From Natrinema soli (GTDB taxonomy: Archaea > Halobacteriota > Halobacteria > Halobacteriales > Natrialbaceae): a stretch of DNA of 5,744 nt. The position numbers and the translations under genes were made by a program. The notes beneath the pieces are model-generated. The model searched no databases. It was not told the origin of the DNA and saw only the letters and a program-made list of their open reading frames with translations. This document shows positions 1 to 4,629 of the stretch, one piece after another; the stretch's first letter is position 1; each line of letters begins with the position of its first letter. The stretch covers positions 1 to 5,744 of the forward strand of contig NZ_JAQIVI010000688.1 of assembly GCF_028618695.1 (NCBI RefSeq), given 5' to 3'.

Positions 1-178
1 GGAGAGCGCCCGGAAACCCGCGGATCTCGATCCCGAGATCCGGGAGGCTGCTGAAGTCGTCCTCGACGGGGGCGAAACCGACGGCACCGAGAGCACCGTC
101 GTCGACGTCTCGAGCGAGACGATCCACCGCCGGGGTGCGCAGGCCGCCGAGATCGACGCGTGGCTCGAGGAGTCATAA
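1..178 (+). CDS. Sua5/YrdC threonylcarbamoyl-AMP synthase, C-terminal end (5' partial)
   Basis: The last 58 codons of a gene that begins left of the window, read in frame from base 2 to a TAA at 176-178. The visible part contains GTESTVVDVSS followed by TIHRRGA. This matches the end of the YrdC fold, where an S-T-(V/I)-V-D strand helps bind ATP and is followed by a short R-x-G-A segment. The product ends in a short acidic helix (EIDAWLEES). Family members make L-threonylcarbamoyl-AMP from threonine, bicarbonate and ATP in the cytoplasm, the first step of the t6A37 modification of ANN-decoding tRNAs. The protein stops soon after the YrdC domain, so the extra C-terminal Sua5 domain of some archaeal and bacterial homologues is absent and this looks like the short form. 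The catalytic N-terminal part cannot be inspected. The gene converges on the Cas4-like gene across a 316-base gap. Confidence 0.85.
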   Translation, partial: ESARKPADLDPEIREAAEVVLDGGETDGTESTVVDVSSETIHRRGAQAAEIDAWLEES

Positions 179-241
179 CGGTTTGAAGGGAATGCGGTGA
201 TCCCTGTATCGCTCAGTCTGATCAACCGTCATGCGGTGGCG

Positions 242-292
242 CGCGCTGTCGACTGGGCGAACGAGAGTGAGGCCAGTCGACGATATTGCGCG
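242..292. repeat. Long inverted repeat / stem-loop
   Basis: GTCGACTGG at 248-256 is perfectly complementary to CCAGTCGAC at 273-281, with a 16-base loop. Beyond an asymmetric internal loop the stem continues with CGCGC (242-246) against GCGCG (288-292), giving 14 base pairs in total. It lies about 65 bases after the Sua5 stop, between convergent genes. A transcription stop or RNA-processing structure is possible, but there is no T-run next to it. It could also be the remnant of a mobile-element end. The pairing is seen directly; any function is inference. Confidence 0.55.
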
Positions 293-297
293 AGGGA

Positions 298-327
298 TGA
301 GCGAACGAACGTCTGTGAGTGAGCGAA
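298..327 (+). repeat. TGAGCGAA direct repeat, 22-base period
   Basis: TGAGCGAA occurs at 298-305 and again at 320-327. The first copy continues as CGAACG. A related copy in the opposite orientation lies on the other side of the Cas4-like gene (1256-1273), so the gene is flanked by inverted copies about 0.95 kb apart. GAGCGAA words are common between haloarchaeal genes, so this may be ordinary extragenic repeat sequence. Confidence 0.4.
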
Positions 328-341
328 TCGGCTGGGGAGGG

Positions 342-372
342 CGTGGCGATTCCCTGCTGCCACGATAGCAGG
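342..372. repeat. Two overlapping, mutually exclusive stem-loops
   Basis: CGTGGC (342-347) pairs with GCCACG (359-364). CCTGCT (353-358) pairs with AGCAGG (367-372). The second stem uses the loop of the first, so only one can form at a time. A T4 run follows at 382-385 on the plus strand, so the right-hand hairpin could belong to a terminator of the upstream plus-strand gene. The stems are short and the evidence is weak. Confidence 0.3.
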
Positions 373-494
373 ACACCCGCTTTTCCTCTCAATCATCCTC
401 GAACGAACCGTTCCATTTACGCGCCTATCGAGTGGATCGCCTCGAGCCGTCTTCATCGTTCGATACCGCACCATGTCACTGTCTGAAAGCGCAC

Positions 495-1181
495 CTATCC
501 GAACCCCAGCAGCGACCGCAACGTCCGCGTCTTGACCCCGCACTCTGTCGCAAACTCGCAGGACTCGCACTTCGAGCGGTTGTTCGTCCGCACGGGCGGA
601 CTGTCTAACTCGCGAACCGCCCGCAACGCGCTCCGATACTGCGCCTTCCGTCGCGTCGTCAGGTCGATCGAGCGGATCACGCCGTACGCCGGATACTCGA
701 GCCAGGCCCGCTCCACCGGTGCCTGGTGCTCCCAGGCCAGCGCCTTCGCGGCCGCGACGGCGTGGACCGACTGGGACTTCCAGACGCCGGTTTCGGGCGG
801 TTCCCCCGACGAGATCAGCGTCGGCTCGAGCGGGTCCGCCAGCACCTTGTGAACGATGCCGCGACAGTGTCGCCCGGTTGCGAACACCGCCCGATCGAGG
901 GGGTCACTGAGGTGCTCCCACTGGCCGCTCCCCTCGAGTCGATCCCGGGTCGCCGCCAGCCGATCGCGGTAGCGAACGGAGGGGACGGCGATCGGTTCGG
1001 ACTCGAGGGCTCCCGGCGGGGCCGCGAGTAACTCGTCGTACCGGGTGGCGAGCGCTCGAATCGCCTCGACTTCGGGCGGCGGCTCTCGGTCCTCGTCCGG
1101 CAGCAGCCGCTGATAGTAGCACTTCCGCGGACAGTAGGCGGCGGTCCGCAGATCGCTGAACGAGATGGGCGTGTGAGTCAC
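495..1181 (-). CDS. Cas4-like Fe-S protein (RecB-type fold), nuclease motifs apparently lost
   Basis: A 228-residue protein with a GTG start at 1181 and a TAG stop at 495-497. Its plan is that of Cas4/DUF83: an N-terminal SDLRTAAYCPRKCYYQR segment with C17 and C21, and a C-terminal cluster C205-x2-C208-x5-C214, together suited to hold a 4Fe-4S cluster. Cas4 proteins are normally RecB-like DNA nucleases that trim CRISPR spacer precursors. Here the expected GxxD reads GIVH (108-111), no E/D-x-K pair follows at the usual distance, and the QxxxY motif has no Tyr (Q137 then A141). A conserved-looking AVAAAKALAWE helix occupies that region. I infer a catalytically inactive DNA-binding or structural relative. 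No CRISPR repeats or cas1/cas2 are nearby, so it is a solo Cas4-like gene. No ATG lies before the conserved N-terminal motif, which supports the GTG start. Function is unknown; family assignment is fairly sure. Confidence 0.8.
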   Translation of the reverse strand: MTHTPISFSDLRTAAYCPRKCYYQRLLPDEDREPPPEVEAIRALATRYDELLAAPPGALESEPIAVPSVRYRDRLAATRDRLEGSGQWEHLSDPLDRAVFATGRHCRGIVHKVLADPLEPTLISSGEPPETGVWKSQSVHAVAAAKALAWEHQAPVERAWLEYPAYGVIRSIDLTTRRKAQYRSALRAVRELDSPPVRTNNRSKCESCEFATECGVKTRTLRSLLGFG

Positions 1182-1205
1182 GCTCCGTCTGGCCGCTCCT
1201 TCTCG

Positions 1206-1223
1206 TAAAAAGTCTCGTATAAA
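1206..1223 (-). promoter_or_regulatory. Candidate promoter of the Cas4-like gene
   Basis: On the minus strand two TATA-like boxes precede the GTG at 1181: TTTATA at 1223-1218 and TTTTTA at 1211-1206. The second is centred about 27 bases upstream of the start codon, the position that gives a leaderless transcript, and it resembles the boxes of two other minus-strand genes here. The first would give a leader of about a dozen bases. There is no well-spaced Shine-Dalgarno site. The same T5 run lies about 90 bases after the upstream gene's stop and could also end that transcript. Confidence 0.45.
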
Positions 1224-1255
1224 TGGGCACTAGCCACGAAACCAGCAGTTCTACC

Positions 1256-1273
1256 GAGCGTTCGCTTCGCTCA
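1256..1273 (-). repeat. Inverted copy of the TGAGCGAA element with internal hairpin
   Basis: On the minus strand this reads TGAGCGAAGCGAACGCTC, which matches the start of the plus-strand element at 298-311 apart from one inserted base. It also contains its own hairpin, GAGCG (1256-1260) with CGCTC (1268-1272). It lies 26 bases past the stop of the gene ending at 1299, so it may act in 3' end formation of that transcript. Confidence 0.35.
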
Positions 1274-1298
1274 CGCCCGGCCGTTTTCATCGACGTTG

Positions 1299-1889
1299 TC
1301 AGAACTCGACTTCGGTCTCCATCCCCTCCGTCGCGTCCTCGAGGCCGTCCTCGCGGAGATCGGACGTCATGCGCTCGGAGAGGTCGGCGTCGGCGAGGAT
1401 GCTGTCGAACTCGTCGCGGTAGCGGTCGTTCGCCGCGCGGGACTGGTCTTCCGCTCGGGCGACGCGGCGGTACCGCCGGATCCGGGCCTCGCTCACGTCG
1501 TACTCGTCGGCCAGCGTCGCGTCGTCCTCCTCGCGGTCGCGGATCGCCGCGAGGTCGACCTCGTCCGCATCGGTCTCTCCGACGAGGTGCAGCGATAGTC
1601 GCGCCTCGAAGACCTCGTCCGCGTCGACCCCCAGCTCGTCGGCGACTTCGTCGTCGCTCCGGTCGTCGTAGAAGGCTCTGGCGACCGTGATCAACTCGTC
1701 GTCCGAGAGCGACGGTTCGAACTCGTACCGCTCACGCATCTGCTGGACGACGCTCTCGAGGCGCTCCTCGTCCGATCGCTCGTCTCGCTCGAGCGAACCG
1801 CGGGCGTTCTCCTGCGATTCGGTGATGGTTTCCTCGCCGTCGGTGACGTCGGTGAAGATATCCCGGAGTTCCTCGGTTTTATCGTTCAT
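1299..1889 (-). CDS. Haloarchaeal HTH-like acidic protein, 'conditioned medium-induced protein 4' type
   Basis: A 196-residue, very acidic soluble protein starting at ATG 1889 and ending with TGA at 1299-1301. From memory of haloarchaeal proteins, the opening (NDKTEELRDIFTDVTDGEE followed by TITESQENARGSL) and the ending (LREDGLEDATEGMETEVEF) match a conserved family often named 'conditioned medium-induced protein 4'; this was not checked by search. Two helix-turn-helix-like segments are visible, at about residues 78-100 (DDEVADELGVDADEVFEARL) and 123-143 (DATLADEYDVSEARIRRYRR). The middle is charged and helical, and the stretch at 20-45 looks disordered. No signal peptide or membrane segment is present. 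The two HTH-like units suggest a DNA-binding or transcription-linked role, but the biochemical function is not known to me. It diverges from the oxidoreductase gene at 2065 across a 175-base promoter region. Confidence 0.75.
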   Translation of the reverse strand: MNDKTEELRDIFTDVTDGEETITESQENARGSLERDERSDEERLESVVQQMRERYEFEPSLSDDELITVARAFYDDRSDDEVADELGVDADEVFEARLSLHLVGETDADEVDLAAIRDREEDDATLADEYDVSEARIRRYRRVARAEDQSRAANDRYRDEFDSILADADLSERMTSDLREDGLEDATEGMETEVEF

Positions 1890-1913
1890 GGGTGGACACT
1901 CCAGACGGGAGTC

Positions 1914-1920
1914 TATTTAA
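1914..1920 (-). promoter_or_regulatory. TATA box of the HTH-like gene (leaderless layout)
   Basis: TTAAATA on the minus strand at 1920-1914 is centred about 28 bases upstream of the ATG at 1889. The transcript would therefore start at or within a base or two of the start codon. No Shine-Dalgarno site is present (the bases before the ATG are GTCCACC). A small inverted repeat, ACTCC (1898-1902) with GGAGT (1908-1912), lies between the box and the start, where a repressor could block transcription. Confidence 0.6.
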
Positions 1921-1987
1921 GCCTGTTGCCAGATCACGTTGGGCCGTCGAATCGAACACGAACGACCATAGTAAACTCGAAATCGAA

Positions 1988-1998
1988 GGAAAATTTCC
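1988..1998. promoter_or_regulatory. Palindrome in the divergent promoter region
   Basis: GGAAAATTTCC is a 5+1+5 palindrome centred on 1993, in an A/T-rich patch of an otherwise GC-rich window. Four TCGAA words lie just to its left, at 1947, 1952, 1977 and 1983. The palindrome is about 50 bases upstream of the plus-strand TATA-like box and about 75 bases upstream of the minus-strand one, so a regulator bound here could act on either gene. It is a candidate operator only. Confidence 0.3.
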
Positions 1999-2039
1999 GC
2001 AACACGGCGGCAGGGTTGTCTTCCGAGACGTGGGGCAAG

Positions 2040-2046
2040 AATTAAG
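2040..2046 (+). promoter_or_regulatory. TATA-like box of the oxidoreductase gene
   Basis: AATTAAG at 2040-2046 is the only TATA-like element at a suitable distance. Its centre is 28 bases before the ATG at 2071 but only 22 before the ATG at 2065. The usual haloarchaeal spacing therefore favours a leaderless start at 2071. No Shine-Dalgarno sequence precedes either ATG (CCCTGCCCGTCA). Confidence 0.5.
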
Positions 2047-2064
2047 TTACAGCCCTGCCCGTCA

Positions 2065-4248
2065 ATGCACATGAACACCATCGCACAAACGAGGGAGACG
2101 TACTGGGGGATCACCAGCGTCGAGTACGCGGTGTTCTATCTCCTTGCGTTTACCGCCATCGCCGTCCTCACCTACGGCGTCTACCAGCGGTTCTCCCGCT
2201 ACGCCGAGGGGGACGACGATTCGTTCTCCCGGGTCGATGACTTACAAAACCGAATCGTGAGCGCGACTAGAATCGTGCTCTCGAACGAGAAGCAGTTCAA
2301 CAGGGATCTCTACGGCGGACTGATGCACTCGTTTATCATGTGGGGGTTCCTGACGCTGTTCATCGCGACCCTGATTATCATGGCCGACGAGTACGCCGCC
2401 CAGAAAGTCCTCCACATGACGTTCTGGGAGGGCGACTTCTATCTCGCCTACTCGTTCATCGTCGACGCGATGGGGCTGCTGTTCGTCGTCGGAATCGGCA
2501 TGGCGATGTACCGACGCTACTGGGTCCGTAACCACCGCCTCTGGGACCGCCATACCTCTACCGAAGACGACATCTTCATCTGGACGCTGTTCGCGCTCGG
2601 CGTCGGCGGCTTCCTCCTCGAGGGGCTTCGGATTTACAGCGCCGGCATGCCCGACCACGAAATCGTCAGCTTCGTCGGCTACGGGCTGGCGCTCGGCTTC
2701 AACGGGATCGGCCTCGCCACGCTGGGAGCCGAGCAGGCCGGGCTCAATGGTTCGGGGCTGAACGTCGAGAACCTCCACTGGCTGGCGTGGTGGACCCACT
2801 CGCTGATCGCGTTCTTCTTCATCGCGTGGATCCCCTACGCCAAGCCGTTCCACATGCTCTCCTCCTTCGCGAACGTCGTCACGCGCGACGAGAAGGCCGG
2901 TCAGCGCCTTCCGAACGTCCCCTCGGATCTCGACGCGACCAACGCGGAATCCATCGACGACTTCACCTGGAAGGAGATTCTGGACCAGGACGCCTGTACC
3001 AAGTGCGGCCGCTGTTCGTCTGTCTGTCCCGCGAAGGCCTCGGACCGCCCGCTCGATCCGCGCAACGTCATTCTCGACCTGAAATCGTACCGAGAGGACC
3101 TCGACGCCGGCGGCGAGGAACAACCCATCGTCGCCGACGGCGGGACGAGCGTGATCAACGCGGAGACCATGGAGTCCTGCATGGCCTGCATGGCCTGTAT
3201 GGACGCCTGCCCCGTCGAGATCGAGCACCTCAAGAGCTTCACCCGGCTCAACCGCCAGATGACCGATCAGGGCGACGTCGCCCCCAGCATGCAGGACGTC
3301 TTCCAGAACGTCATGCAAAACGGCAACACGTTCGGCGACTCGCCGCGCAACCGGGGCGACTGGGCGGACGAACTCGAGTTCGACGTCACAGACGCCCGCG
3401 AAGAGGAAGTCGACTACCTCTGGTACGTCGGCGACTTCCCGAGCTACGACGAGCGCAACAAGCAGGTCGCCCGCTCGCTCGCGACCATCCTCACGGAAGC
3501 GGACGTCAGCTTCGGCATCCTCTTCGACGACGAAAAGTTCGACGGCAACGACATCCGCCGCGTCGGCGAAGAGTTGCTCTACGTCGAACTGGCCGGCCAC
3601 CACGTCGAGACCTGGGAGGACTGTGAGTTCGACAAAATCGTCTGTACGGACCCCCACTCCTACAACACGTTCAAAAACGAGTATCCCGAGGTCAACTTCG
3701 ACGAGTTCTCGGACGATCCGATGATGCCCTTCGACTACGAGGAGCAGTGGAACGAGGACGGCGAGATCGAGGTCTATCACTGGACGCAGGCAGTCGAAGA
3801 GCTCGTCGCCGAGGGCACGCTCGATCTGAGCGGCACGGAACTCGACTACACGGTCACCTACCACGACCCGTGTCACCTCGGCCGATACAACGACGAGTAC
3901 GAGGCCCCGCGCGAACTGATCAAAGCAACCGGCTGTACGCTCGACGAGATGCCCCGCAACCGCAGCAACTCGTTCTGCTGTGGCGGCGGCGGTGGGGGGC
4001 TCTGGATGGACTTCGAGGAAGAACCCAAACCCAGCGAAGAACGCATTCGGGAGGCGCTCGAGGACACCGACGCCGGCAGCGGCGTCGAGAAGTTCGTCGT
4101 CGCCTGTCCGATGTGCATGACGATGTACGAGGACGGCCGCAAAACTGGCGGGTACGAGGACGAGATCGAAGTCGTTGACGTCGCCGAACTCATCGTCGAG
4201 GCGATCGGGAAGGCGGACGAAGCGCAGGTCGAAGTCGCTGCGGACTGA
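2065..4248 (+). CDS. Membrane cytochrome b / HdrD-like Fe-S oxidoreductase, probable ETF:menaquinone oxidoreductase (FadF/EMO type)
   Basis: A 727-residue fusion (725 if the ATG at 2071 is used). Residues 1-270 form a NarI-like membrane domain with about six helices (near 19-40, 84-107, 125-148, 169-188, 200-222, 239-258). Candidate heme ligands are H88, H245 and H263. A ferredoxin domain follows with two 4Fe-4S motifs, C311-C314-C317-C321-P and C372-C375-C378-C382-P. The C-terminal half holds two CCG (HdrD-type) domains. The first (about 447-540) has lost its cysteines (D447, F492, D529, S532). The second is intact (C603, C638-C639-G, C681-x2-C684, followed by MTMYEDG). Known relatives move electrons between a soluble carrier and membrane quinone. 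The FadF/EMO group takes them from electron-transferring flavoprotein during beta-oxidation, and I infer that role; no ETF gene is visible. A generic heterodisulfide-reductase-like enzyme is the alternative. The stop at 4246-4248 is 11 bases from the convergent gene's stop. Confidence 0.85.
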   Translation: MHMNTIAQTRETYWGITSVEYAVFYLLAFTAIAVLTYGVYQRFSRYAEGDDDSFSRVDDLQNRIVSATRIVLSNEKQFNRDLYGGLMHSFIMWGFLTLFIATLIIMADEYAAQKVLHMTFWEGDFYLAYSFIVDAMGLLFVVGIGMAMYRRYWVRNHRLWDRHTSTEDDIFIWTLFALGVGGFLLEGLRIYSAGMPDHEIVSFVGYGLALGFNGIGLATLGAEQAGLNGSGLNVENLHWLAWWTHSLIAFFFIAWIPYAKPFHMLSSFANVVTRDEKAGQRLPNVPSDLDATNAESIDDFTWKEILDQDACTKCGRCSSVCPAKASDRPLDPRNVILDLKSYREDLDAGGEEQPIVADGGTSVINAETMESCMACMACMDACPVEIEHLKSFTRLNRQMTDQGDVAPSMQDVFQNVMQNGNTFGDSPRNRGDWADELEFDVTDAREEEVDYLWYVGDFPSYDERNKQVARSLATILTEADVSFGILFDDEKFDGNDIRRVGEELLYVELAGHHVETWEDCEFDKIVCTDPHSYNTFKNEYPEVNFDEFSDDPMMPFDYEEQWNEDGEIEVYHWTQAVEELVAEGTLDLSGTELDYTVTYHDPCHLGRYNDEYEAPRELIKATGCTLDEMPRNRSNSFCCGGGGGGLWMDFEEEPKPSEERIREALEDTDAGSGVEKFVVACPMCMTMYEDGRKTGGYEDEIEVVDVAELIVEAIGKADEAQVEVAAD
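3178..3204 (+). repeat. 9-base tandem repeat encoding the second 4Fe-4S motif
   Basis: TGCATGGCC is repeated twice exactly (3178-3186, 3187-3195), and a third copy with two changes follows (3196-3204). It encodes C-M-A, C-M-A, C-M-D at residues 372-380, the first three cluster cysteines. The repeat unit is one ligand spacing long, so slippage would add or remove a cysteine without breaking the frame. Confidence 0.7.
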
Positions 4249-4270
4249 TCGACTCGCAGTCAGTTCGATC
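4247..4270. terminator. Possible hairpin between convergent gene ends
   Basis: GATCGA (4247-4252) pairs with TCGATC (4265-4270) across a 12-base loop. It spans both stop codons of the converging genes. No T-run follows on either strand, so a terminator role is only a guess based on position. Confidence 0.2.
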
Positions 4271-4529
4271 TCGGTGATGCGTGCGTTTCGATCGCGTTCT
4301 CCTGCGGACTGACGTGCTTGGTACGGAGCCGTGTACTCATTCTCCGGTTACGACTCCAAATCGTCACGAAACAACTCGTCACCTCGTCTTTCGACTCGGA
4401 GGCATCTCGAATTATCTGCTCGAGTACCACCGATTTGGGGACGGGCCGTCCGGTCTCGCGACGGATCTCCGCCTGAAGCTCCTCGAGCCGGTCGTTCGTC
4501 GGTTCCGTGATCTCGACCGACGGAGTCAT
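4260..4529 (-). CDS. Small ribbon-helix-helix-like (VapB-type antitoxin) protein, probably frameshifted
   Basis: Read from the ATG at 4529 this is 89 residues. The first 50 or so resemble haloarchaeal VapB-like antitoxins: a short strand (SVEIT), a helix (DRLEELQAEIRRETGRPV) and a second helix (PKSVVLEQIIRDASESKDE), which suits a ribbon-helix-helix DNA-binding dimer. The remaining 39 residues are basic and Ser/Thr/Arg-rich, quite unlike haloarchaeal proteins. The switch falls on an 8-base near-perfect tandem duplication (4373-4388). Removing one unit gives the ending SKDELFRDDLES and a TAA at 4350-4348, a 57-residue acidic protein. The frame stays open further upstream to 4625, but the ATG at 4529 fits both the domain and the promoter. 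No toxin gene follows on the minus strand; the convergent oxidoreductase ends 11 bases away. It looks like an orphan or decaying antitoxin. The family call rests on sequence pattern only. Confidence 0.55.
   Translation of the reverse strand: MTPSVEITEPTNDRLEELQAEIRRETGRPVPKSVVLEQIIRDASESKDEVTSCFVTIWSRNRRMSTRLRTKHVSPQENAIETHASPRSN
4373..4388 (-). repeat. 8-base tandem duplication causing an apparent frameshift
   Basis: On the minus strand GACGAGGT (4388-4381) is followed directly by GACGAGTT (4380-4373), identical at seven of eight positions. Eight bases are not a multiple of three, so the duplication shifts the frame. With one unit removed, the small gene reads SKDELFRDDLES and stops at 4350-4348. 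Confidence 0.6.
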
Positions 4530-4554
4530 GCGTCCGTATTTTGACTTCTCTCGG

Positions 4555-4562
4555 AAAAATAG
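4555..4562 (-). promoter_or_regulatory. TATA-like box of the small antitoxin-like gene
   Basis: CTATTTTT on the minus strand at 4562-4555 is centred about 29 bases upstream of the ATG at 4529, giving a leaderless layout. The same box precedes the next gene upstream (5391-5384). It is also a T5 run about 70 bases after the amidotransferase stop, so it may serve as that gene's terminator. Confidence 0.5.
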
Positions 4563-4629
4563 TTCTGCTGGGTTCCTTTCTGAACCGTCAGTCGCTGGCA
4601 GCAGATACCGGACGGAACGGACCACCGCT

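Larger units (their letters stand above)
179..494. other. Gene-free intergenic region with hairpins and repeats
   Basis: This stretch lies between two converging genes, so it needs to hold terminators rather than promoters. I find no convincing coding frame: the open frames here are basic, arginine-rich and unlike the acidic neighbours. It is richer in A/T than the genes and holds a 9-base-pair inverted repeat (248-256/273-281), two copies of TGAGCGAA, and two overlapping stems at 342-372. A TATCGA/TCGATA pair lies at 426-431 and 460-465. No tRNA-like cloverleaf or CRISPR-type array is visible. The GAGCGAAC-rich words resemble sequence often seen between haloarchaeal genes, but that is an impression from memory. 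Confidence 0.6.

Noticed and set aside
179..494. A tRNA or other structured RNA gene in the left gap
   Set aside because: No cloverleaf, T-loop (GTTCRANNC) with matching acceptor stem, or other known RNA signature could be found, only isolated hairpins.
229..570. Open frame of 113 codons on the minus strand over the left gap
   Set aside because: It overlaps the end of the Cas4-like gene in another frame. Its composition is basic and Arg/Ala/Ser-rich, unlike the acidic real proteins, and it has no promoter or motif.
495..1181. A CRISPR locus around the Cas4-like gene
   Set aside because: No regularly spaced direct repeats and no other cas gene occur in the window. The TGAGCGAA words are only eight bases long and too few.
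1223..1690. Arg-rich open frame of 155 codons on the plus strand
   Set aside because: It is extremely arginine-rich low-complexity translation antisense to the HTH-like gene, a typical GC-frame artefact.
2242..3876. Open frame of 544 codons on the minus strand opposite the oxidoreductase
   Set aside because: It is the antisense shadow of a GC-rich gene. It is Val/Glu/Arg-rich without any family motif, while the plus-strand frame has clear cysteine motifs and membrane helices.
4530..4625. Upstream extension of the small antitoxin-like gene to a start at 4625
   Set aside because: The extra 32 residues are not acidic and would run over the TATA-like box. The ATG at 4529 fits both the RHH domain start and the promoter spacing.
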